A stretch of DNA of 19,962 nucleotides. Origin: an uncultured Wenzhouxiangella sp. Lineage in GTDB: Bacteria > Pseudomonadota > Gammaproteobacteria > Xanthomonadales > Wenzhouxiangellaceae. The DNA is taken from contig CALEIM010000020.1 in assembly GCA_937876395.1 (NCBI GenBank), forward strand, positions 1-19,962, read 5' to 3'. The notes under the pieces were generated by a model. The model saw only the letters and a program-made list of their open reading frames with translations. It was not told the DNA's origin and ran no database searches. The stretch's first letter is position 1. Each line of letters opens with the position of its first letter. The translations under genes and the position numbers were made by a program. Shown piece by piece: positions 1 to 7,544 of the stretch.

Positions 1-783
1 CAGGTCGAGCCCGTTGGCGTAGTGGTAGCTGATGCCATGGCGCTGGCGCATGCTGTCGGCAACCCAATTGGTCGGCGTCGGCACCGAAATGCCGATCCCG
101 TTGTCCTCGCAGACGAACAGGATCGGTGCGGAGAGATTTTGATGACGCGTCCAGGCACTCGCGTTGATCGCCGTCTGGGCGACGGCATGGTTGAGGCTCG
201 CATCACCGAAGCTGCACACCACGATCGAGTCATCGGGGACCGGCAAATGATGACGGCCGCCTGCTCCCCGGGCGATCGCCAGGGCGGTGCCCAGCGCCTT
301 GGGCAGGTGACTGGCGATGGTCGAGGTCTGTGGCAGCACCCACAAATCGGGGTGTCCCCAGACCTTGTGCCGCCCGCCCGAAGCCACATCGGCGCGCGCC
401 GCGGCGAGGCTCAGGCAGGTGTCGTGAATAAAATCCAGGCCAGCTCGCTTGCGATAACGCTCGGCCATAAACGCCCCGGAGCGATAGTGCAGAAAGGCCG
501 GATCAGTGGCCCGGGTCAGCCGGCCGAGCAGCGCGTTGCCCTCATGGCCGGACGAGCCGATGGTATAGAACACCTTGTTTTCCTGCCGCTTGATACGCGC
601 CATCAGGTCAAGCTGGCGCGACATCATCTGGCTGTCAAACAGCTCGATCAGGTCGGCATTGGCCAGACCTGGCCGCTTGGCGACCACCACCCGACCGGTA
701 TCGATCGCGTCCAGGTGGTCGAGAAAATTTCGGTCAACAACTTCGGCGCGGTTGATCTGGCGATTCGACGCAGACTTCGACAT
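1..783 (-). CDS. Thiamine-diphosphate 2-oxoacid dehydrogenase E1 component, 3' end outside window (partial)
   Basis: The reading frame is open from an ATG at 783 to the window edge and gives 261 N-terminal residues without a stop. It belongs to the dehydrogenase E1 family, which decarboxylates a 2-oxoacid with thiamine diphosphate and passes the acyl group to a lipoyl E2 protein. Visible family marks are GSSGHEG near residues 76-82, HYRSGAF at 99-105, a segment around 152-172 typical of E1 alpha (ASHLPKALGTALA), and the cofactor motif GDASLNH at 193-199 followed by EDNGIGIS from 226. The beta-type half cannot be seen, so a fused alpha-beta chain of about 700 residues is possible but untested. 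The gene starts 29 bases after the gcdH stop and is probably co-transcribed with it. A TTG at 792, five bases behind GAGAGGG, is an alternative start with better ribosome-binding spacing. Substrate is not determined: branched-chain 2-oxoacids are the usual annotation, and 2-oxoadipate is suggested only by the neighbour. Confidence 0.85.
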   Translation of the reverse strand, partial: MSKSASNRQINRAEVVDRNFLDHLDAIDTGRVVVAKRPGLANADLIELFDSQMMSRQLDLMARIKRQENKVFYTIGSSGHEGNALLGRLTRATDPAFLHYRSGAFMAERYRKRAGLDFIHDTCLSLAAARADVASGGRHKVWGHPDLWVLPQTSTIASHLPKALGTALAIARGAGGRHHLPVPDDSIVVCSFGDASLNHAVAQTAINASAWTRHQNLSAPILFVCEDNGIGISVPTPTNWVADSMRQRHGISYHYANGLDL

Positions 784-812
784 GGGAAGCAACTCGGCCC
801 TCTCAGACCTGT

Positions 813-1982
813 TTAAAAGGCGTTGTGCCCGGTCAACTCACGCCCGACGACCAGCTGGTGCACGGTCTCGGTACCCTCGTAGGTAATAACCGATTCGAGG
901 TTGAGCGCGTGGCGAATGGCCGAGTGCTCCAGGGTGATGCCGGCCCCGCCCAGCAGGTCACGACATTCACGCGCAATATCAATGGCCATGCGCACATTGT
1001 TCCATTTGGCCATGGAGATTTGGGTGGGATGAATGCGATCTTCTTCCTTGAGCCGACCGAGGCGCCAGGACATAAGCTGCGCGGCGCTGATCCGGCGCGC
1101 CATGTCGGCAAACTTGATCTGAGCGCTCTGGGTGGCCGCAACCGGACGGCCGAACAGCTCGCGCTGTTGGCAATAATCGAGTGTCTCGCTGAGACAGGCA
1201 ATGGCCGCGCCAATGGGGCCCCAGGTGATGCCGTAGCGCGCCTGACTAAGGCACGACAGCGGGCCTTTCAAGCCCTTGACGCCGGGTAGACGATTGGCGT
1301 CGGGCACGCGCACATTGTCAAAAAACAGCTCGGATGTCACCGAAGCGCGCAGCGACATCTTGGCATGAATATCCTGCGCGCCAAAGCCGGCAAAGTCTTT
1401 TTCGACCAGAAATCCCTGCACGCCTTCATCGGTCATTGCCCAGACGATGGCGATATCGGCAATCGAGCCATTGGTGATCCACATCTTGGCGCCGTTGAGC
1501 ACCCAGTCCCCGCCGTCCCGCCGTGCCCGGGTTTTCATGTTGGACGGGTCCGAGCCGCCGTGTGATTCGGTCAGACCAAAGCAGCCAATCACTTTCCCGG
1601 CCGCCATTTCCGGCAGCCAGCGTTGCTTCTGCTCCTCAGAGCCGAAGGCGTGGATCGGGTACATGCACAGCGAAGACTGAACCGACACAAAGCTTCTCAG
1701 GCCGGAATCGCCGCGCTCAAGCTCCTGGCAGATCAGCCCGTAGCTGGTGGCGTTCAAGCCGGCGCAGCCGTAGCCCTCGAGACTGGAACCGAGCAGGCCC
1801 ATCTCGGCAATTTCGGGAATCAGCTCGGACGGGAAACGGCCCTCATCAAAGCATTTTGGAATCAGCGGCAGCGCTTTTTCATCAACGAAGCGAGCGACCG
1901 CATCGCGAATCATCCGCTCCTCATCGCTGAGCAGCGGGTCAATTTCGAATAGATCCAGTGGATTGAGTGCGCGCATGGCCAT
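813..1982 (-). CDS. gcdH: Glutaryl-CoA dehydrogenase (acyl-CoA dehydrogenase family)
   Basis: FAD enzyme expected to oxidise and decarboxylate glutaryl-CoA to crotonyl-CoA in lysine/tryptophan breakdown, passing electrons to ETF. The 389-residue product has the full acyl-CoA dehydrogenase layout: helical N-terminal domain, the FAD/substrate segment CFGLTESHGGSDP near 134-146, KMWITNGSIAD at 166-176, and a C-terminal helical domain. The catalytic base is E369 in TYEGTETVHQLVVGR. The segment RSFVSVQSSLCMYPI (residues 96-110) matches the glutaryl-CoA type rather than the short- or medium-chain type. The frame stays open upstream to a TTG at 2165, but the extra 61 residues do not look like protein of this family. 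ATG at 1982 (or 1976) gives the normal length; its ribosome binding site is weak (AGGG about 11 bases upstream). Divergent from the cytochrome pair and followed closely by the E1 gene. Confidence 0.88.
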   Translation of the reverse strand: MAMRALNPLDLFEIDPLLSDEERMIRDAVARFVDEKALPLIPKCFDEGRFPSELIPEIAEMGLLGSSLEGYGCAGLNATSYGLICQELERGDSGLRSFVSVQSSLCMYPIHAFGSEEQKQRWLPEMAAGKVIGCFGLTESHGGSDPSNMKTRARRDGGDWVLNGAKMWITNGSIADIAIVWAMTDEGVQGFLVEKDFAGFGAQDIHAKMSLRASVTSELFFDNVRVPDANRLPGVKGLKGPLSCLSQARYGITWGPIGAAIACLSETLDYCQQRELFGRPVAATQSAQIKFADMARRISAAQLMSWRLGRLKEEDRIHPTQISMAKWNNVRMAIDIARECRDLLGGAGITLEHSAIRHALNLESVITYEGTETVHQLVVGRELTGHNAF

Positions 1983-2145
1983 TGCTGAAATCGCCCTGAT
2001 GGAAATAAACCAGTTATTGTACGTTACCAAGACACGGGTAAGCATTGCTTGCGCCACATGCCTGCACCTCAAGCGCCGTTCGGCCCGATATCCGGGTGTC
2101 GGCAAGCCTACGCCAGGCCGGTCCCCTCTGCGGGCTGTGCTTGCG

Positions 2146-2168
2146 TATAATATGAAATTGATCAATTT
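2146..2168 (+). promoter_or_regulatory. Probable promoter -10 box with adjoining 14-bp palindrome, upstream of the cytochrome pair
   Basis: A perfect TATAAT lies at 2146-2151, about 33 bases before the cytochrome ATG at 2185, so transcription would begin near 2158. No convincing -35 box is seen 16-18 bases upstream. Immediately downstream, at 2155-2168, is the perfect A+T-rich palindrome AAATTGATCAATTT, which would cover the start point and could be an operator. It is not an FNR/Anr site, because the TTGAT and ATCAA halves overlap instead of being spaced by four bases. The rest of the 202-base divergent region (1983-2184) must also hold the gcdH promoter, for which I see no clear boxes. Confidence 0.45.
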
Positions 2169-2184
2169 TTACTGGCGACCATTC

Positions 2185-2517
2185 ATGCTGAAGCAAATCG
2201 TGTTTCTTGCCCTGGCATCATTGCTGGCTCAGGGAGCCTGGGCCCAGAGCGAGGGGGATCCTGAGCGTGGCAAGACCATTGCCTACACCTGTTTCGGCTG
2301 CCACGGCATCCCGTACCAGATGAATATCTATCCCACCTATCCGGTGCCGAAAATTGGCGGTCAGACCGAGGGTTACATCATTTCCGCGCTGAAATCCTAT
2401 CGTGCTGGCGAACGTCCACACGGCACGATGATCGCCCAGGGCAATACCCTCAGCGACCAGGATATTTACGACATTGCCGCCTACTTCGTCAGCATTCACG
2501 AAGGAGACGAGTCATGA
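2185..2517 (+). CDS. Periplasmic monoheme cytochrome c (class I, c4-like), first of a pair
   Basis: Predicted 110-residue precursor. Residues 1-20 form a signal peptide ending AWA before QSEGD, so the mature protein (about 90 residues) is exported to the periplasm. The haem c site is CFGCH at 36-40, and M82 in HGTMIAQG is the likely sixth ligand. The segments KIGGQTEGYI, LKSYRAGERPHGTM and LSDQDIYDIAAYF match one half of a cytochrome c4. The stretch between the haem site and the GGQ segment is rich in Tyr and Pro. Expected role: electron carrier between the bc1 complex or a dehydrogenase and a terminal oxidase. ATG 2185 is chosen because it begins the signal peptide. An in-frame ATG at 2152 lies too near the -10 box. 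The stop codon overlaps the next cytochrome's start (ATGA). Confidence 0.87.
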   Translation: MLKQIVFLALASLLAQGAWAQSEGDPERGKTIAYTCFGCHGIPYQMNIYPTYPVPKIGGQTEGYIISALKSYRAGERPHGTMIAQGNTLSDQDIYDIAAYFVSIHEGDES

Positions 2518-2864
2518 AGGCAATCGCCCTGAACTTTGCAGCAGTGATCGTGCTCGCCCTGTACGGCGGTGAAGCGCTGGCCCAGCAGGGCAACGCCAGT
2601 CGCGGACTGGAAAAGTCTTTGGTCTGCCAGGCCTGCCACGGCAAGGACGGCACCTTGGCCATTGATGCCAACACACCGATTCTGGCCGGCCAGCACGCCG
2701 GGTATCTGGAGCATTCGTTGCGACAGTACCGTTCCGGTGAACGTCAGGATGCCCTGATGAATTCGTTTTCCGCCGATCTCAGCGATCAGGACATCGCCGA
2801 CCTGGCAGCCTGGTATGCCAGTCAGGAAGGTCTGGTCGTGCCGCGCCTGAACGAACGGCGTTAG
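2514..2864 (+). CDS. Periplasmic monoheme cytochrome c (class I, c4-like), second of a pair
   Basis: Predicted 116-residue precursor with a signal peptide ending ALA near residue 23, haem motif CQACH at 38-42, and M82 (ALMNSF) as the likely axial methionine. ILAGQHAGYLEHSLRQYRSG and LSDQDIADLAAWYASQ are typical of cytochrome c4/c5-type domains. It shares the layout of the preceding gene, including the SYR/QYR-x-GER and LSDQDI segments, so the two look like an ancient duplication. The start overlaps the upstream stop by four bases (ATGA) and has a good site, AAGGAGA, just before it, so translation is coupled and the two proteins are probably made in equal amounts. The C-terminal tail (VVPRLNERR) is charged. 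A strong terminator follows 38 bases after the stop. Confidence 0.88.
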   Translation: MKAIALNFAAVIVLALYGGEALAQQGNASRGLEKSLVCQACHGKDGTLAIDANTPILAGQHAGYLEHSLRQYRSGERQDALMNSFSADLSDQDIADLAAWYASQEGLVVPRLNERR

Positions 2865-2902
2865 CCTGCCGGCGCACGCAGCGCATGTTTGGAATCAATA
2901 TG

Positions 2903-2932
2903 AAAAAGACCGCCGGAACAGGCGGTCTTTTT
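2903..2932. terminator. Bidirectional rho-independent terminator between the cytochrome pair and nfuA
   Basis: A perfect 12-bp inverted repeat, AAAAAGACCGCC and GGCGGTCTTTTT, is separated by the loop GGAACA. The G+C core with A-run on one side and T-run on the other works in both directions, ending the plus-strand cytochrome transcript and the minus-strand transcript that ends with nfuA. Confidence 0.93.
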
Positions 2933-2958
2933 TGTGCCCGAGTCGGGGCGCACTCAGG

Positions 2959-3534
2959 TCAGTAGTAGGGGTTCTTTCCCGAGGCGTGATCGGTGGCATC
3001 AACGACTTCGCGCACCTCGGGCAGCTCGCGGCGCAATGTCGTTTCGATGCCCTGCTTGAGGGTCACGTCCACCATGCCGCAGCCGTGGCAGCCGCCGCCG
3101 AACTGCAGCACGACATCCTTTTCGGCGGTGACCTCGACCAAACCGACCTGGCCGCCGTGTGAGGCAATCATGGGATTGACCCGGGTTTCCAGAACCCAGG
3201 CCACCCGCTCTTCCAACGGCGCGTCGCTGGCGGGAACCCGACCCTTGAGACCCGGCGCGCGAATGCTCAGCTCACCGCCCATGCGGTCGGTTTCATAATC
3301 GATCATCGCCCCGTCAAGCGCCTCGGCAGAGTGCTGCTCGACAAACAGGGAAAATGCCTGGCAGTCGATGCCCTGATCGGTGGACGCGTGTTCGCCCGGC
3401 CCGCAGTAGCTCAGCTCGACATCGGCCGAGGGCGTGTTGGGATTGACCACGCGCAGCCGCAGGTTGGTGCCGTCGGGCTGATGCTCAAGCAGGCCGGCAA
3501 AATAGTCTCGTGCAGCGGGGGTGACAGTCATCAT
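2959..3534 (-). CDS. nfuA: Fe-S cluster carrier/biogenesis protein NfuA
   Basis: Cytoplasmic scaffold or carrier that binds a 4Fe-4S cluster and delivers it to target enzymes, important under oxidative stress or iron limitation. The 191-residue length is normal for NfuA. An N-terminal A-type (IscA-like, degenerate) domain occupies about residues 1-95. The C-terminal Nfu domain has GGGCHGCGMVDVTLKQGIE with the cluster ligands C149 and C152. The tail ends in NPYY. The start could be 3534 or the next ATG at 3531; no strong ribosome binding site is visible. It is the last gene of the minus-strand run, 46 bases after the esterase gene, and ends just before the bidirectional terminator. Whether it has its own promoter in the 46-base gap is unclear. 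Confidence 0.95.
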   Translation of the reverse strand: MMTVTPAARDYFAGLLEHQPDGTNLRLRVVNPNTPSADVELSYCGPGEHASTDQGIDCQAFSLFVEQHSAEALDGAMIDYETDRMGGELSIRAPGLKGRVPASDAPLEERVAWVLETRVNPMIASHGGQVGLVEVTAEKDVVLQFGGGCHGCGMVDVTLKQGIETTLRRELPEVREVVDATDHASGKNPYY

Positions 3535-3580
3535 GGCCAGGGAATCGGTTTTGAGGGTATATCCGAAATGTGCCGGCTGA

Positions 3581-4627
3581 TCAGCCGCCTTTCAAGCGTG
3601 CGGCCAACCACGGCAGGGAAAAGTCATAGCGCCAGTCGATGCCCGAGTGGCTGCCGTCAAACTCTTCGTAGTGATGCTCGATGCCGGCCTGATCAAGCGC
3701 GGCGTGGAGCTGGCGGCTGCCGTAGTGGATGAAATACTGGTCGCGAAAACCGACGTCAATCCACAGCCCGCTCAAATCGGCAAGATGCTCACCCTCCCCG
3801 GCCACGCGCAGGGCCGGATCAAAGGCCAGCCAGCGCTGCCAGACCGATTCGTCGAGCTGGCAGCTGTGCAGATCAAACGGCAGACGCAGGCCCAGCGGGC
3901 GCCCGGCCTCAGGCGAATAGCTGGCCGCCAGGCACAGCGTCATCAGGCAGTGGAAGGTCGCGCCGGACGGGCGTTGAGCTCGCCAGAATGCGCGCACGAA
4001 TTGCTCGATATCGCCGTCATGTCTGGCCAGAACATCGGCGGCGACCGGAAAATCGCGCAGGTAGACGCGGTCAAAGCCAACGTCGCCGGCGTGGCTGGCC
4101 GCAGCCGCCCAGTGACCGGGATGCGCCAGGCTCAGGTGCAGCGCGCCAAAACCACCCGATGATTTGCCAAACAGTGCCCGACCGGCCGGCTCGGCAACGG
4201 TCCGGAAAGCCTGGTCGATCGCCGGGATCAACTCCCTGGTCAGATAATCGGCATAACGGCCAATCGCCGGGCTGTTGAGGTACTGATTACCGCCGAGGCT
4301 GGTATAGCAATCCGGGAAAACGACGATGACCGGCGGCATCTCGCCGGCGGCAATCAATCGATCCAGACGCCGGGGCAAATTCTCGCCGTGGTTGCGCCAG
4401 CTAACCTGACCAGGACCAGCATTGGTATAGGCGGCCAGGCACCAGAGCACCGGATAGTGGCGCTGGCTGTCTGCGTAGCCGGCTGGAAGATAGATCGGGT
4501 GCTGCCTGACGAACGGGTCGCCCAGGGGATTGTCTGCCAACAGCGCAGATCGATGCTCGAAACTGACCACCTGTCCGCTGAGAGACGCGGCGGTCGGTCG
4601 CAGCGCTTGGCCTTCCGCGGGGTACAT
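3581..4627 (-). CDS. Alpha/beta-hydrolase of the esterase D / enterochelin esterase family
   Basis: Predicted 348-residue hydrolase with no signal peptide. The nucleophile elbow is GKSSGG at 154-159 (S156 in G-x-S-x-G). The likely acid is D296 in DVGFRDQY, and the likely base is H327 in DGSHSGIDWRYD, so the catalytic triad is complete. FPDCYTSLGGNQYLNS and RYADYLTRELIPAIDQAFR are common in the putative esterase family that includes S-formylglutathione hydrolase, Fes/IroE and mycolyltransferases. Substrate cannot be told from sequence. The ATG shares one base with the stop of the dehydratase gene (TGATG) and has only a weak ribosome binding site, so it is probably translated by coupling. That context suggests, but does not prove, work on a glycan or lipid-linked product of the upstream enzymes. 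Confidence 0.8.
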   Translation of the reverse strand: MYPAEGQALRPTAASLSGQVVSFEHRSALLADNPLGDPFVRQHPIYLPAGYADSQRHYPVLWCLAAYTNAGPGQVSWRNHGENLPRRLDRLIAAGEMPPVIVVFPDCYTSLGGNQYLNSPAIGRYADYLTRELIPAIDQAFRTVAEPAGRALFGKSSGGFGALHLSLAHPGHWAAAASHAGDVGFDRVYLRDFPVAADVLARHDGDIEQFVRAFWRAQRPSGATFHCLMTLCLAASYSPEAGRPLGLRLPFDLHSCQLDESVWQRWLAFDPALRVAGEGEHLADLSGLWIDVGFRDQYFIHYGSRQLHAALDQAGIEHHYEEFDGSHSGIDWRYDFSLPWLAARLKGG

Positions 4628-6513
4628 CAGCCAGCCAGCGGCACCACTTTCTGACCACGCCTGGGCACCTTCCCCAGCTCAGGTACCAGTTCAAGCAGCA
4701 GCTTTCTGAGTTCGGTATTGTCGTAACGCACAACGGCCGCCTCGGCCCGTCGGAGCTTGCCTTCCAGGTCGCTCAGCTCAGCGCTGGCACCGTGCGAGAG
4801 CAGGATTTTTTCGTGGGCGGTCGCGGCATAGCTTTCGTACTCGTGAAACAGTTCCTCGAACAATTTTTCGCCGGGCCGCAAGCCGGTATAGACAATCTCC
4901 ACGTCACGGCCCGGCTCCTTGCCGGCTAAGCGGATGAGCTGTTCGGCCAGAAAGCCGATCCGCACCGGCTCACCCATATCAAGCACGAAAACTTCGCCAC
5001 CGCGCCCGAGCACACAGGCCTGCAAAATGAGCTGCCCGGCCTCGGCGATGGTCATGAAATAGCGGGAAATTTCCGGGTGGGTCACGGTGACCGGTCCGCC
5101 GCGGCGAATCTGCTCATTGAAAAGTGGCACGACCGAACCGGTGGAATTGAGCACATTGCCAAAACGCACCGTGATGTAGCGCGTATCCGAGATCCGATCG
5201 AGATGCTGCACATAGAGCTCGGCGATACGCTTGGTCGCACCCATCACATTGCATGGATTGACCGCCTTGTCGGTCGAAATCAACACGAAGGTGCCGACCC
5301 CGTAGCGCTGCGCCGTATCGGCTACCCGGCGCGTGCCGAGCACGTTGTTGCGAAATGCTTCGCGGACCTGGTTTTGCAACATCGGCAGATGCTTGTAGGC
5401 CGCGGCATGGAAGACCACTTCCGGGCGGGTGCGCTGCATCACGGTCTCGATTGTTGCCGGATCACAGACATCGCCCAACACCGTCTCGATGACCAGATCA
5501 CGAAACTCGGCCCGGAGCCGATAATCAATGCGATAGAGGTTGAACTCGCTGTTGTCGAGCACCACCAGACCGGCCGGATCCAGGCGGGCAATCTGTCGGC
5601 ACAGCTCAGCACCAATTGAGCCACCGCCGCCGGTCACCAGCACGCGCTTGCCGGCCAGGCCGGCGCGGATCGATTCCCAGTCCAGCGACACCGGCTCACG
5701 ACCGAGCAAGTCATCAATCGCAACCGGTTTTAGATCATCGAAGCGGGTCAGAGAGGCCCCAAGCTCCTTGACGGTGGGCACGGTGCGAAACTCGACGCCT
5801 GCCCGCTCACAGATTTCGACCACGCGCTGCATCTGCGCATTGGAAGCCGAGGGAATGGCGATGGCCGCCAGATCGATATCGGCCTCACGGGCAATCCGCG
5901 GCAGACTGCTGATATCACCAAGCACCGGAACCCCATCAATATCGGTCAGGCGCAATTTTGGGTTGTCATCCAGGAAACCCACAATTTCGAAGCCTCCACG
6001 GCGGCGCAGCTCCGGGGCGAGCAGACGACCGGATCGGCCGGCACCCAGAATCACCGTCCGACGGGTCTGTCGGCGACGATGCACTTCCAGACGCATGTCT
6101 TTGAATACCCGGTAGGTCAGGCGCGGCACGCCCAGGTTGAACAGCAGCAGGGCCGGAAACAGCCAGACCATCAGCACCATCAGTTCCAGCGCCGCGCTGC
6201 TCAGCAGCAACACCGCCGCGCCGGAAGCAGCCGCCAGAATTGCCACCCGCAGCAGATTACCCAGGTCGGGAAGGCTGGCAAAGCGCCACACCCCGCGATA
6301 GAGACCGGCACGCCAGTGCAGGAATCCCTGAACCAGCAGAATCAGGGTGATCTCGATAGCCAGCGGCTGCCAGCTCAAGGCGTCGGCATCCAGCAACCAT
6401 ACGGCCACCAGCCGCGCGATCACCCAGGCCACGGCAACCATCAGCAGATCGTGGGCCACGACCAGGGCCCGCTTGTTCAATAGCTCGCCGTAGTTTTCCG
6501 GCTGTTCAGTCAC
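4627..6513 (-). CDS. WbpM/PglF-family nucleotide-sugar 4,6-dehydratase, membrane-anchored
   Basis: Expected to convert UDP-GlcNAc to the 4-keto-6-deoxy sugar, the first step towards sugars such as QuiNAc, FucNAc or bacillosamine used in surface glycans. The 628-residue protein has about four membrane helices in residues 15-130, a first Rossmann domain with GAGRSG at 157-162, and a C-terminal extended SDR domain with TGGGGSIG at 294-301. The active site has the M-x3-K arrangement of this family (M424, K428 in NVMGATKRIAE, after LISTDK) in place of the usual Tyr. LRPGEKLFEELF at 545-556 is a family signature. The start is GTG 6513, overlapping the previous stop as GTGA, with AAGG about seven bases upstream. 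The frame is open a further 209 codons inside the upstream gene, but that extension is an overlap artefact. Family members are also called CapD or FlaA1-like. Confidence 0.92.
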   Translation of the reverse strand: MTEQPENYGELLNKRALVVAHDLLMVAVAWVIARLVAVWLLDADALSWQPLAIEITLILLVQGFLHWRAGLYRGVWRFASLPDLGNLLRVAILAAASGAAVLLLSSAALELMVLMVWLFPALLLFNLGVPRLTYRVFKDMRLEVHRRRQTRRTVILGAGRSGRLLAPELRRRGGFEIVGFLDDNPKLRLTDIDGVPVLGDISSLPRIAREADIDLAAIAIPSASNAQMQRVVEICERAGVEFRTVPTVKELGASLTRFDDLKPVAIDDLLGREPVSLDWESIRAGLAGKRVLVTGGGGSIGAELCRQIARLDPAGLVVLDNSEFNLYRIDYRLRAEFRDLVIETVLGDVCDPATIETVMQRTRPEVVFHAAAYKHLPMLQNQVREAFRNNVLGTRRVADTAQRYGVGTFVLISTDKAVNPCNVMGATKRIAELYVQHLDRISDTRYITVRFGNVLNSTGSVVPLFNEQIRRGGPVTVTHPEISRYFMTIAEAGQLILQACVLGRGGEVFVLDMGEPVRIGFLAEQLIRLAGKEPGRDVEIVYTGLRPGEKLFEELFHEYESYAATAHEKILLSHGASAELSDLEGKLRRAEAAVVRYDNTELRKLLLELVPELGKVPRRGQKVVPLAG

Positions 6514-7544
6514 TTTTGCGCCTTGTTCTTGTTCGCTTTCGCAGCCGACTGCACGACCTGCCACCCCACGACGAGCGTCGCCGCCAGACCGAAAGCCAGC
6601 AAGGTGTCCAGTTGCGGCCATTGCAGTGCCGCAGCCACCAGTGGCAACACGATCAGCACGTTGATCAGCATGTAGACGCCGACGACCTGACCGTGCCCCA
6701 AGCCAAGATCGAGCAGCCGCTGATAGGCGTGCTGACGGTGGGCAGTATACCACTGCTCCCTGAACCACAGTCTGGATACGAAGGTAGCCGTAGCATCGAT
6801 GACGAATACCGAACAAAGCATCAGACTGACCCAGATACTGAAAGCTCCCGTGCTCACGCCCAACACGGCCAGCGCCGCGACCAAGCCACCCAGCGCCAGT
6901 GAGCCCACGTCGCCCATGAAGACACGCGCCGGGGGACGATTCCAGATCAGGAAACCGGCCCAGGCACCGCAGGCTGCAAAGGCCAGACTGGCCAGTCCGG
7001 CCTCTCCGGCACGCGCAAACAGCAGGCCCATCAGCAGGGTGGTCCAGCAAGCCTGGGCTGAAGCCAGTCCATCGGAGCCGTCCATGAAATTGTGCAGATT
7101 GATCAGCCAGACAACGGCGATCACGGCCAGGCCGGTCCATAGCCAGGCCGGCCCGAGCTCAAGGCCGAATATGCTCTGAGGGCCAATACCGCCAACCAGA
7201 CCGAGAAACGCCGCAGCGCCCAGCACCTGCCAGATCAGCCGCCAGCGTGGCAACACGCCAAAACGGTCATCCAACCAGCCGAGTACAGCCATTGCGATTA
7301 CCGGGAACAGTGCCGGCCACCAGGCACGGGTGGCGCCGGGCCACAGCAGCCACGCCAGCACCAGGACGACAACAATTGCCAGACCGCCGCCTCGCGGCGT
7401 CGGATGCTGGTGGCTGCGTCGCTCTTCGGGAAAATCGATCAGCCGCTGGACAAGCAGCCAGCCGCGCAGCGGCCAGACCAGCAGCACTACGGCAAACAGA
7501 CTGGCAAGTCCAAGCAGGGTTGATGCCCGCAGGCTTTCCGCCAT
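6510..7544 (-). CDS. Polyprenyl-phosphate sugar-1-phosphate transferase (WbpL/WecA/MraY family)
   Basis: Integral membrane enzyme expected to transfer a HexNAc-1-phosphate (GlcNAc, QuiNAc or FucNAc) from a UDP-sugar to undecaprenyl phosphate, starting synthesis of a lipid-linked glycan at the cytoplasmic face. The 344 residues hold roughly ten hydrophobic helices. Family motifs are RSHQHPTPRGGG at 43-54, the Mg2+-binding LDDR near 91-94, NFMDGSDG at 152-159, FMGDVGS at 209-215, and a His-rich loop with H269 and H272. The N-terminal motif resembles WbpL more than WecA. ATG 7544 shares one base with the lapB stop (TGATG) and follows GGGAG; an in-frame start 17 codons upstream would lie inside lapB. 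The neighbouring WbpM-type dehydratase probably makes the sugar that it, or a later transferase, uses. Confidence 0.92.
   Translation of the reverse strand: MAESLRASTLLGLASLFAVVLLVWPLRGWLLVQRLIDFPEERRSHQHPTPRGGGLAIVVVLVLAWLLWPGATRAWWPALFPVIAMAVLGWLDDRFGVLPRWRLIWQVLGAAAFLGLVGGIGPQSIFGLELGPAWLWTGLAVIAVVWLINLHNFMDGSDGLASAQACWTTLLMGLLFARAGEAGLASLAFAACGAWAGFLIWNRPPARVFMGDVGSLALGGLVAALAVLGVSTGAFSIWVSLMLCSVFVIDATATFVSRLWFREQWYTAHRQHAYQRLLDLGLGHGQVVGVYMLINVLIVLPLVAAALQWPQLDTLLAFGLAATLVVGWQVVQSAAKANKNKAQK

Noticed and set aside
22..816. A 264-codon open frame on the plus strand at the left end
   Set aside because: The opposite strand carries an E1 dehydrogenase frame with clear thiamine-diphosphate motifs that runs off the window; the plus-strand frame is its shadow.
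1983..2165. A 61-codon N-terminal extension of gcdH
   Set aside because: It would begin at a TTG inside the cytochrome promoter region and has no counterpart in the family; starting at 1982 gives normal length.
2155..2168. FNR/Anr binding site at the cytochrome promoter
   Set aside because: The TTGAT and ATCAA halves overlap; the known site needs four bases between them.
3574..3587. 14-bp perfect palindrome CGGCTGATCAGCCG over the esterase stop codon
   Set aside because: No T-run follows and it lies mostly in coding sequence; a palindrome of this size in G+C-rich DNA is weak evidence for a function.
6514..7140. N-terminal extension of 209 codons on the WbpM-type gene (overprinted gene or fusion)
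   Set aside because: It lies inside the well-supported transferase gene in another frame, and the GTG at 6513 with a GTGA overlap and ribosome binding site gives a normal WbpM start.
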